The notes beneath the pieces are model-generated. The model was not told the DNA's origin, did no database searches, and saw only the letters and a list, made by a program, of their open reading frames with translations. Of a DNA stretch of 64,000 bases, positions 1-5,896 are shown piece after piece. The stretch is from NCBI RefSeq assembly GCF_018861145.1, contig NZ_JAHKQT010000007.1, forward strand, positions 35,962 to 99,961. The letters run 5' to 3'. Every line of letters begins with the position of its first letter. The stretch's first letter is position 1. The translations under genes were made by a program, and so were the position numbers. The stretch comes from Poseidonibacter lekithochrous (lineage in GTDB: Bacteria; Campylobacterota; Campylobacteria; Campylobacterales; Arcobacteraceae).

Positions 1-1
1 A

Positions 2-259
2 AGTTATAATGAAATAACTCCTCAAAGAAGATTATTATTCGCAACTGATTTTGCTGAAAAATTAGAAAAAATGGGAATAGAAATATATTTAGATGATTAT
101 GAAAAAGAGTATATTAGATTGAAATCTGCACTTTTTTATAATAAACAATTTAGAAATGAATTGTTAACAAATAGTTTTCTTTCAACATTAAGTGATTTAA
201 AGTTTAAGAAACTAACTTTTGATACAGGAACAAAACAATACAACCATTATATAGATTAA
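2..259 (+). CDS. Hypothetical protein, 5'-truncated by window edge
   Basis: The reading frame is open from base 2 to the TAA at 257-259. An ATG occurs at 71, but the frame continues upstream of it without a stop, so the true start probably lies outside the window. The visible 85 codons are rich in Lys, Tyr, Phe and Asp and read as a soluble, mostly helical C-terminus with no signal or membrane segment. I do not recognise the family. It is followed 2 bp later by the next ORF, which suggests co-transcription within the putative mobile segment. Confidence 0.5.
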   Translation, partial: SYNEITPQRRLLFATDFAEKLEKMGIEIYLDDYEKEYIRLKSALFYNKQFRNELLTNSFLSTLSDLKFKKLTFDTGTKQYNHYID

Positions 260-261
260 AA

Positions 262-498
262 ATGAATGAAATGTCATATAAAGATGATTTAAGAAGAAAA
301 GAAAATATTAATCAAACCTACAAGATTATAAATTCAACTAGAGAGTTAGATATTAGAACTAATAACCCTTATTTTGATGTTGAAGCACATTTTTATGATG
401 TAGTAGATGAAAACAATAATTTGATTCAGTCATATGAAGTAGAAGTTACAACCAAAACTTCTACAGGAAGTGAAACAATAAAAATTAAAAAAATATAG
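262..498 (+). CDS. Hypothetical small protein (78 aa)
   Basis: The 78-codon frame starts 2 bp after the stop of the preceding gene. No good Shine-Dalgarno is visible, so it may be translationally coupled. The N-terminal third is charged and probably helical. The C-terminal half alternates Val/Thr/Glu in a beta-strand pattern (EVEVTTKTSTG, then ETIKIKK). No catalytic motif, signal peptide or membrane segment is present, and I do not recognise it. Its reality rests on spacing and codon use matching its neighbours. Confidence 0.45.
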   Translation: MNEMSYKDDLRRKENINQTYKIINSTRELDIRTNNPYFDVEAHFYDVVDENNNLIQSYEVEVTTKTSTGSETIKIKKI

Positions 499-524
499 AG
501 AAAATAATAATAAAAAGGAATAAA

Positions 525-1391
525 ATGTTTAGATTAATATCATTTATATTTATTATAATGTGTTCGTTTTTATATTCTGCTAGTGACAGAAGTAATGATA
601 AACAATTATCATTTCTAGAGATATCACCTTCCATAACAAAAGCTAGAGGATGGTCTAAAAATCAATCATTAGGTAAATGGATTAGCAATGAGAATGTTAT
701 TTCAGATAGAAAAATAGATTTATATTCAAGAAACATGATTAGTCAAAATTTTAATTATATAAAAATGTCTAGTATAGAATACGATGAAAAAGTATATTAT
801 GTGCTTTTATTTAAAAAAGATGCTGGTGCATATGAGTATCCTACTATTCATGTTAATTGGATTACATTTAAAGAAACACATTATTTTATATTTAATGAAG
901 AACAACTTAGCTATTTAAAGGAATATATTTCTAAACCTAGGAAAGAAAGCTATTCTATTACTATAAATAAATGTGGTTATATATCAAGTAGATTTAAATC
1001 TTTAGGAGGAGAACATGCTTATAATACTACTGTATTATTAAGTAATATAAACAACACAATAAATAATGTAAAAAATTACTGTAATCGTTCTGCAACAGAA
1101 TTTTATTTAAAATCTTTGGTTGATAACAAAAAACATGTTATCAGATTTAGATTACCAATGATATCTAATTCATTTATATTAAGAAGTAAGGGTTATTTTG
1201 AATTACCATATAAAGATTTTAAGAAGATTATTAACTTTAAAAAAACAAATATTCTAAAAAAGAAAAAGCCTATAAAAAAGAAGAAATCTTTTTCTCTTGA
1301 GCTTGTTAAAAAAGAAAAAATAGAACAATGTTTAGAAAAGGGTGGAACATGGAAATTTACAATCAATGGAGATATTGAATGTTATTTTTAG
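525..1391 (+). CDS. Hypothetical exported protein (288 aa)
   Basis: The ATG is preceded by AAAAGGA at good spacing. Residues 1-19 form a signal peptide: a short basic start, a hydrophobic Ile/Phe run, then a cut near FLYSA-SD. The mature part is beta-rich. It has Cys residues near the middle (NKCGYISS) and a Cys pair at the end (QCLEKGGTW followed by ECYF) that could form a disulphide. A Lys-rich patch (KKKKPIKKKK) lies near residue 245. Export to the periplasm or envelope is inferred; the function is unknown. It lies in the left accessory segment. Confidence 0.6.
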   Translation: MFRLISFIFIIMCSFLYSASDRSNDKQLSFLEISPSITKARGWSKNQSLGKWISNENVISDRKIDLYSRNMISQNFNYIKMSSIEYDEKVYYVLLFKKDAGAYEYPTIHVNWITFKETHYFIFNEEQLSYLKEYISKPRKESYSITINKCGYISSRFKSLGGEHAYNTTVLLSNINNTINNVKNYCNRSATEFYLKSLVDNKKHVIRFRLPMISNSFILRSKGYFELPYKDFKKIINFKKTNILKKKKPIKKKKSFSLELVKKEKIEQCLEKGGTWKFTINGDIECYF

Positions 1392-1486
1392 AAAGTGACA
1401 ATTCTCTCAACTAACTATAGGTATATTCGTGTAATTAAGTATTGTTTTTAATAAATGTAGTTATTTATTATTTAAAGGAAAATATT

Positions 1487-2191
1487 TTGTATATTATTAT
1501 TTGGGTTGTTTTAGCATTTTTTGTAGGTTATTTAGCAAATAAAAAAGGTAGGTCATTTTTTGGTTATTTTATTTTAGCTTTAATATTATCTCCTTTAGTT
1601 GGTTTTATTATTTTGTTAGCTGTTGGTGAGGATGAAGATTCTTTGATTGCTCAAGGAAGATTCAAAAAATGTCCAAAATGTAAAGGTAAAAATGATATAG
1701 ATGCGGAAGTTTGTAAACATTGTGGTAATAATCTAAAAAAATCAATTGTAGAACTTAAAGATAAAGATTCATTAATGTATATATTATACATTAGTAAAGA
1801 TATTAATTTTAATTATATAAAAAACAAAATATTTGAATATTTTAATTCTCTAAACTTTACTAATGTAGTAAAAGATAAAGAAAAATTTTATCAAATTAGA
1901 AATGATAAAGCAAATGCATACATTTTATTAAAAGAAAAAGATGATAAATTATATTTAGAATTATTTAGAGTAAATGAACCAAACTTTATTAATAAAATTA
2001 AAAAAAATACTAAAATAGATAATTCCACTAAATCTGAATTAACTGAAAGAGAGATTGATTTGAGAGAAACAAATTCTGATAATAATGATAAAACAAAAAA
2101 ACTAGTAGAACTAAAAGATATGTTAGAAAAAGATTTAATCACAAAAGATGAGTTTGATAAGTTGAAAAAAGAAATAATAGAAGGAAAATAA
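1487..2191 (+). CDS. Membrane protein with zinc ribbon and SHOCT-like C-terminus
   Basis: Two hydrophobic helices sit at the N-terminus. They are followed by a zinc-ribbon of form CPKC-x11-CKHC (roughly residues 62-80), a charged middle region, and a C-terminal amphipathic segment (LKDMLEKDLITKDEFDKLKKEII) typical of SHOCT domains. The frame can be opened at a TTG at 1442, but that codon has no ribosome site. The TTG at 1487 has AAAGGA seven bases upstream and is preferred, giving 234 residues. SHOCT modules are small interaction or oligomerisation modules; the cellular role here is unknown. Confidence 0.6.
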   Translation: MYIIIWVVLAFFVGYLANKKGRSFFGYFILALILSPLVGFIILLAVGEDEDSLIAQGRFKKCPKCKGKNDIDAEVCKHCGNNLKKSIVELKDKDSLMYILYISKDINFNYIKNKIFEYFNSLNFTNVVKDKEKFYQIRNDKANAYILLKEKDDKLYLELFRVNEPNFINKIKKNTKIDNSTKSELTEREIDLRETNSDNNDKTKKLVELKDMLEKDLITKDEFDKLKKEIIEGK

Positions 2192-2302
2192 TAATGTCAA
2201 TATTTTGTGAATCATTATTAATTTAAAGGTTTATATTATATATAAATATTGAATGTAATCTTTTTAAGATAATAATAAATAACAAGAGTTATTCAGCAAA
2301 AC

Positions 2303-2330
2303 TTAAGTCAAATTTAGATATAATAGTGCA
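2303..2330 (+). promoter_or_regulatory. Candidate sigma70 promoter
   Basis: A perfect TATAAT at 2319-2324 follows an AT-rich stretch with no clear -35, as is common in Campylobacterota. It would drive a transcript through the structured non-coding region and the short ORF at 2353. It is called from sequence only. Confidence 0.4.
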
Positions 2331-2352
2331 AATTTACTGAAAAGGGTAAAAA

Positions 2353-2397
2353 ATGGAAAATGTTATTGTTCAAGGAGTTTGTAAAAGAAGTAAGTAA
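2353..2397 (+). CDS. Possible 14-residue peptide ORF (leader or gene remnant)
   Basis: An ATG with an upstream AAAGGGTAAAAA ribosome-like site opens a frame of 14 codons (MENVIVQGVCKRSK) that stops at TAA 2395-2397. It lies about 25-30 bp downstream of the TATAAT promoter. It could be a leader peptide, a small peptide gene, or the remains of a longer gene. Length alone gives no coding evidence. Confidence 0.25.
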   Translation: MENVIVQGVCKRSK

Positions 2398-2492
2398 AAA
2401 CCTAACTTATACAAAATCTACTTAATTTAAAACTCTCTCAAAACAAATCATTTAAATTACAATGTTAAAATCAAGCAAACAAAGCTTTTAAA

Positions 2493-2583
2493 TTGTCTTC
2501 GGGCAAGAGTTAGTTATGCTTAAATGTTATTGCAGTAATTGCAAGAATTATATATATCTAAAATAAGGAGGTGTTATATGTAA
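2493..2583 (+). repeat. Structured leader, copy 1, ending in ATG-TAA
   Basis: It begins with the 19-mer GGGCAAGAGTTAGTTATGC (2501-2519), which recurs at 2756. GGGCA (2501-2505) can pair with TGCTT (2517-2521) across the loop AGAGTTAGTTA. A second hairpin follows (TTGCA 2530-2534 with TGCAA 2540-2544). Alternatively, TTGTC (2493-2497) pairs with GGCAA (2502-2506) across a cUUCGg tetraloop, which excludes the first stem. The element ends in a perfect AAGGAGGTG (2565-2573) and ATG at 2578, followed at once by TAA. Confidence 0.5.
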
Positions 2584-2682
2584 AAATATATTTTTACAAA
2601 AGAGTTAAGTTTTTGAAAGTATTTCTATAAAATCAAAAGAATGATACTATTATTCTTCTAAATTCTATCTTAACTTAATCTT

Positions 2683-2716
2683 TTTTAATGCTACTTGTAC
2701 AGTAGAACGATTAAAA
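2683..2716 (+). ncRNA. Hairpin in non-coding stretch
   Basis: TTTTAAT (2683-2689) pairs with ATTAAAA (2710-2716) and CTACT (2691-2695) pairs with AGTAG (2701-2705). This makes a 12-bp interrupted stem with loop TGTAC. There is no T-run directly after it, so it is not a typical terminator. It may be part of a structured RNA or an operator. The gene-free stretch 2192-2840 otherwise holds only the promoter, the short ORF and the two leader copies. Confidence 0.3.
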
Positions 2717-2755
2717 CAATCAAAAAACTTTATCACTGTTAAATGGATATTTATA

Positions 2756-2840
2756 GGGCAAGAGTTAGTTATGCCTGAAAATATGAGTTGATTTGGTGCT
2801 TAATAGCAATATATATAATTAAAATAAAGGAAAATAAATA
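2756..2840 (+). repeat. Structured leader, copy 2, upstream of 71-aa gene
   Basis: It repeats GGGCAAGAGTTAGTTATGC exactly (2756-2774). GGGCA (2756-2760) pairs with TGCCT (2772-2776) across the same loop as copy 1. A second hairpin, TGCT-TAAT-AGCA (2797-2808), stands where copy 1 has a different stem sequence. Both copies then run through an AT-rich ATATATAT...AAAATAA stretch into a ribosome site and an ATG. Here the site is AAAGGA and the ATG at 2841 opens a real gene. Confidence 0.5.
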
Positions 2841-3056
2841 ATGCAAGAAGAATCAATTATTAAAGAGTGTGATTACTTAGAAGATGATGGAAAAAAAAGA
2901 ATGTTATTAAATAATACATTTATAAATCAAGAACCAGTATTTGTAGATAAATGTACCCATCCCCAAATAGAAGGAAGAAAAAGATATTTTTTTTGTGAAC
3001 CAAATAAACATGAATGGTGCCCTTTTTTTGGCTTAATAAATGAAGATAGAGATTAA
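2841..3056 (+). CDS. Small Cys/His-rich protein (71 aa)
   Basis: This acidic 71-residue protein follows AAAGGA and the structured leader. Cysteines and histidines are spread through the C-terminal half (C9, then CTHPQ, FFCEP, NKHEWCPF). That pattern could bind one metal ion, although no standard CxxC knuckle is present. There is no signal peptide or membrane segment. I do not recognise it. It is 34 bp from the winged-helix gene downstream and probably shares a transcript with it. A regulatory or replication-accessory role in the element is a guess. Confidence 0.5.
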   Translation: MQEESIIKECDYLEDDGKKRMLLNNTFINQEPVFVDKCTHPQIEGRKRYFFCEPNKHEWCPFFGLINEDRD

Positions 3057-3090
3057 ATTCTCTATCGACTAACAAAAAGGAGATTATAAA

Positions 3091-3609
3091 ATGAACATAA
3101 GATTAAATTTAACAAAAAGAGGTGCAAATTTTCAGTATGAGATATTAAGAGATTTACTCAAAGGATATACAGTATCAAATGGGTATGAAATGAATTATTT
3201 TGTAAGTAGTTTATCAAAAGAGATAAGTAAGCTTAGAAAATATGGTTTGATTATTACAGGTGCAAAAGAAACTTTTATTTATAAAAGAGAGTATATATAT
3301 AAACTTTCACAAGAAAGTATTGAAAAAGCAAAAGAACTTTTATATGAAGGTGAACTTACAAATAAACTTTCTAATATATTAGAGGATTTATTAAGAACTA
3401 AAAAAAGAGTTTTTGCAGAATATTCAAATCCATACAATTGTAAAAATGTTTTAGCAGTTATTAGAAGATTGAAAGAAAAGGGGTTAAAATTTAAAAGAGA
3501 ATGGGTACAAAATGAAACTAATAATAGAAAACATATAGAGATAAATCTTGTTTTTACTGAGGAAAATAAGTTACTTGCAAAACAATTATTAGAACAGTTT
3601 AAAAAATAG
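3091..3609 (+). CDS. Duplicated winged-helix DNA-binding protein
   Basis: A 172-residue basic protein with a good AAGGAG ribosome site. The two halves look like repeats of one winged helix-turn-helix. Residues about 10-80 contain SSLSKEISKLRKYGLIITGA, and residues about 95-165 contain NVLAVIRRLKEKGLKFKREW. Each ends in a beta-hairpin with aromatic and basic residues. Tandem winged helices of this kind are common in phage and plasmid regulators and replication initiators. Its place directly before the polymerase-like gene suggests control of that gene or binding of the inverted repeat between them (inference). Confidence 0.5.
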   Translation: MNIRLNLTKRGANFQYEILRDLLKGYTVSNGYEMNYFVSSLSKEISKLRKYGLIITGAKETFIYKREYIYKLSQESIEKAKELLYEGELTNKLSNILEDLLRTKKRVFAEYSNPYNCKNVLAVIRRLKEKGLKFKREWVQNETNNRKHIEINLVFTEENKLLAKQLLEQFKK

Positions 3610-3626
3610 CTATTTAAAGCTACTTA

Positions 3627-3703
3627 TATAAGGCTAAAAAGCAAAGTAATACTAAATAGGTATATTATTATGGATTTAGGTTTTAAAGCTTTTTAGTCTT
3701 ATA
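3627..3703. repeat. 16-bp inverted repeat with 45-nt spacer
   Basis: TATAAGGCTAAAAAGC (3627-3642) is complementary to GCTTTTTAGTCTTATA (3688-3703) over 16 positions with one G-T wobble. The 45-base spacer contains a smaller TAATA/TATTA pair. As RNA it is a long hairpin; as DNA it could be an origin or operator. It fills most of the 212-bp gap between the winged-helix gene and the polymerase-like gene. The rest of the gap is AT-rich and has another perfect IR (TTATATA-A-TATATAA). Confidence 0.55.
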
Positions 3704-3821
3704 AATATTGCTATATAAAAAAATGCAAAAAAAAATAACACTTAAATAGACTATTAAAGGGATTTATATAATATATAAGCTTATAAGTATTGAGATTATA
3801 GTAAGAGAGGAGGGGAAAGGA

Positions 3822-5489
3822 ATGAAAGAGAGAGAATTAAAGAATGGATATGTAATAAAGATGATGCATGAACACTATCCAATGATGCAGAGGTTACTAA
3901 GAATGGGGGTTGATGCTAAAGGAGTTAGTTATCAGAGGTATCTGGATAGAGCAAAAGGATTGAGAGGTTTTTTGTTTTTTTTAGATTATGTATTGACTCA
4001 TAGAATTGAGTTTAAGTATTGTGATTTTAGTATGTCACAAAAATGGATAAGAGATAATTTTCAATATGGTGAATTTTTTAAACTATTTCTAGAAATAAAC
4101 TTCTCCATTTCAAATCATAATAGTAAGGATAGAATACCTAAAAAATATAATTTTTGGGATACATTTAAAAATGCATTATATGAAATTGTTCAAATGGTAT
4201 ATGAAAAAAATAAAGAAAAAGAACTTTATTCAATTTATGATATAAGTGAAATTAAGAAAATTAATGAATATTATTCTTTGCCTTTTTCTAAATCTATTTT
4301 ATATGATAAAGATATGTTTGAATATGTTAATGAATTATTTAATGAGGAAAATAATGTTGTAAATTCTTCTATAAAACTTTTAAATAAAAAACCTTTTGCA
4401 AATGTAGGTAACTTAAATCTAAATTTTACTCAGAAAAAAGATGTTTGTTATTTATATGGCTTAACAAAGAGAGAATATGATGATTTATCAAAAGCTAGTG
4501 GAAAAGATTTTTATACCTTTGATTTTCAAAAAAGTAGAGTAAAAATAAAGCAAAAGCAAAACAAGAGTGATTTAAAAAATCATATAAATACAAAAGTAAT
4601 ATTAAATAATAAAGCTATCAATGAAACTATAAAAGAGTATAGAACTGATACTGAGAATTTTATATATATATTCTCATTTTTTAACTTATTAAGGCATTAT
4701 GAAAAGGGAACTAATCATATAGTTTATAATCAAAAAAAATTTAGGTTATATTCTACTAATGAATTAAACTTTGGAATTAATTTTCAATCAATACCTTCAA
4801 GATTTAGAAGTGTTATATTTAAAGACCAATATGATTATGATATAAATGCAGGTGCTCCAACCTTACTTTATCAATATTTACAAAAAAAGTTACCAAATGA
4901 AGGTATTAAACTAAAGTATTTAGAAAGTTATATTGAAAATAGAAAAGTATTAAGAATGAAATGTGCTGAGGTTTTAGTTGAAAAATTTGGAAAATCTAAC
5001 ATAGAATATCAAAAAGGTGTTAAGCAGATAATTACTGCGATGTTTTATGGTTCAAATTTAACCTACTCAGCTAAAGATGATAAGTATGAACTAAAATATG
5101 ATAAGAGAAAATATTTACTTGAAAATCTAAAAGAATTTAAAGGTTTATATGATGATGCAAAAAAACTTTTTAAATATTTTACAAAGTATATTAAAAGCTT
5201 AAAGATAATTGATGAAAAATATGAACTTGAAGAAGAGATTTATATTGACAAATATGAGTTAAATGACGGTAAAAAAGAGGAGAAAAAGATTAACTCAATA
5301 GTTTGTGAGATTTATTTTTATTTAGAAAGCAAAATCTTACTTCTAATGTATGAAAGATATAAAGAAGATATAAGTTTATTGATTCATGATGGTTTTATTT
5401 GTAGAAAAGATATTGAAGTAAGTGAACTAGAAAAACTTGTAAAAGAAAATTTTGATTATGATGTAAAATACTCGAAAGATAAGCTATAG
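3822..5489 (+). CDS. Single-subunit (family A / T7-like) polymerase-like protein
   Basis: A 555-residue protein with a strong GGAGG...AAAGGA ribosome site. Residues 308-326 (RLYSTN...NFQSIPSR) resemble the segment before motif A of family A DNA polymerases. Motif A is about 337-350, with candidate catalytic D340 (or D338). Motif B is K401 to Y409-G410-S411, with the K-x7-YG spacing shared by Pol I and T7 RNA polymerase; YGS is as in T7 RNAP. Motif C is LIHDGF (H522, D523). The position five after D340 is Ala, not the Glu steric gate of DNA polymerases, which hints at ribonucleotide use (inference). No exonuclease motifs are seen, and residues 1-300 are unrecognised. T7 RNAP is about 880 residues, so this is a compact form. 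It may be a replication polymerase, primase or RNA polymerase of a mobile element. Confidence 0.5.
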   Translation: MKERELKNGYVIKMMHEHYPMMQRLLRMGVDAKGVSYQRYLDRAKGLRGFLFFLDYVLTHRIEFKYCDFSMSQKWIRDNFQYGEFFKLFLEINFSISNHNSKDRIPKKYNFWDTFKNALYEIVQMVYEKNKEKELYSIYDISEIKKINEYYSLPFSKSILYDKDMFEYVNELFNEENNVVNSSIKLLNKKPFANVGNLNLNFTQKKDVCYLYGLTKREYDDLSKASGKDFYTFDFQKSRVKIKQKQNKSDLKNHINTKVILNNKAINETIKEYRTDTENFIYIFSFFNLLRHYEKGTNHIVYNQKKFRLYSTNELNFGINFQSIPSRFRSVIFKDQYDYDINAGAPTLLYQYLQKKLPNEGIKLKYLESYIENRKVLRMKCAEVLVEKFGKSNIEYQKGVKQIITAMFYGSNLTYSAKDDKYELKYDKRKYLLENLKEFKGLYDDAKKLFKYFTKYIKSLKIIDEKYELEEEIYIDKYELNDGKKEEKKINSIVCEIYFYLESKILLLMYERYKEDISLLIHDGFICRKDIEVSELEKLVKENFDYDVKYSKDKL

Positions 5490-5513
5490 TTGATACACAA
5501 TTTGATACACAAT
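5490..5513. repeat. Tandem 12-bp repeat
   Basis: TTGATACACAAT occurs twice in direct tandem (5490-5501 and 5502-5513), immediately after the stop codon of the polymerase-like gene. Short tandem sites like this can be integrase arm-type sites or iterons; nothing else here decides between them. Confidence 0.5.
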
Positions 5514-5515
5514 TA

Positions 5516-5542
5516 AGTCTAATTTAAGTTTAGTATTAGATT
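5516..5542 (+). terminator. Weak hairpin after polymerase-like gene
   Basis: AGTCTAAT (5516-5523) pairs with ATTAGATT (5535-5542), one G-T included. There is no clean T-run afterwards, so terminator function is only possible. Confidence 0.25.
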
Positions 5543-5568
5543 ATATTTGATATTATTTTTCTAGATAA

Positions 5569-5784
5569 TTAATAAATTTAGAGAGGGGTAAAACCCTTGT
5601 AAAGCCCGTAATTCCAATGATTCCAAATGGAAAAATTATTGTTGCAGAATCTGGTGTTTCTAATGTAGATACTATACAAAGATTATCAGGAATTGGTGCT
5701 GATGCATTCTTAATTGGTGAGCATTTTATGAGACAAGTTTCAATAGAAGATGAAGTTAAGAAATTTAAAAACGCTCTTAATTAA
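5569..5784 (+). pseudogene. trpC: 3' fragment of trpC (indole-3-glycerol phosphate synthase)
   Basis: The frame is open from 5569 to the TAA at 5784 with no usable start. From about 5608 it reads as the C-terminal end of indole-3-glycerol phosphate synthase, the tryptophan-pathway TIM-barrel enzyme. It contains KIIVAESGVSN, then GADAFLIGEHFMRQ, the last strands and phosphate-binding loops of the family. About 60 of some 260 residues remain. The junction lies between 5569 and about 5610, directly beside the accessory segment. This looks like a site where an element entered trpC or duplicated its 3' end. An intact or complementary copy would be expected to the left of the window. Confidence 0.75.
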
Positions 5785-5795
5785 TATTTTAAAAT

Positions 5796-5822
5796 ATAAA
5801 TAAACCTTTTTGGTTTATTTAT
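5796..5822 (+). terminator. trpC: Terminator of the trpC remnant
   Basis: ATAAATAAACC (5796-5806), loop TTTTT, GGTTTATTTAT (5812-5822): an 11-bp perfect stem just after the trpC stop. It was presumably the native terminator of the gene. Confidence 0.7.
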
Positions 5823-5896
5823 TACTAGCAATATTTGGATTGTTCAATTATAAATTTTTAGTTATAGTAATTTAATATTAAACTAAAGGATCTATT

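Noticed and set aside
1891..2142. Minus-strand open frame opposite the SHOCT protein gene
   Set aside because: It is an antisense shadow of a low-complexity Lys/Asp-rich coding stretch; no ribosome site, and the sense frame has clear domains.
2501..2774. CRISPR array from the two GGGCAAGAGTTAGTTATGC copies
   Set aside because: Only two copies, 255 bp apart, each leading into a ribosome site; no regular spacer pattern and no cas genes.
3914..3932. Third copy of the leader motif (GGAGTTAGTTAT) inside the polymerase gene
   Set aside because: Only about 11 bases match, it lies in coding sequence (GVSYQ), and the pairing partners are absent.
3822..5489. Reverse transcriptase (retron or Abi/DRT type) reading of the polymerase-like protein
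   Set aside because: No Y-x-D-D motif or RT fingers pattern is present; the motif C is L-I-H-D and motif B is K-x7-YG, which are family A/single-subunit RNAP features.
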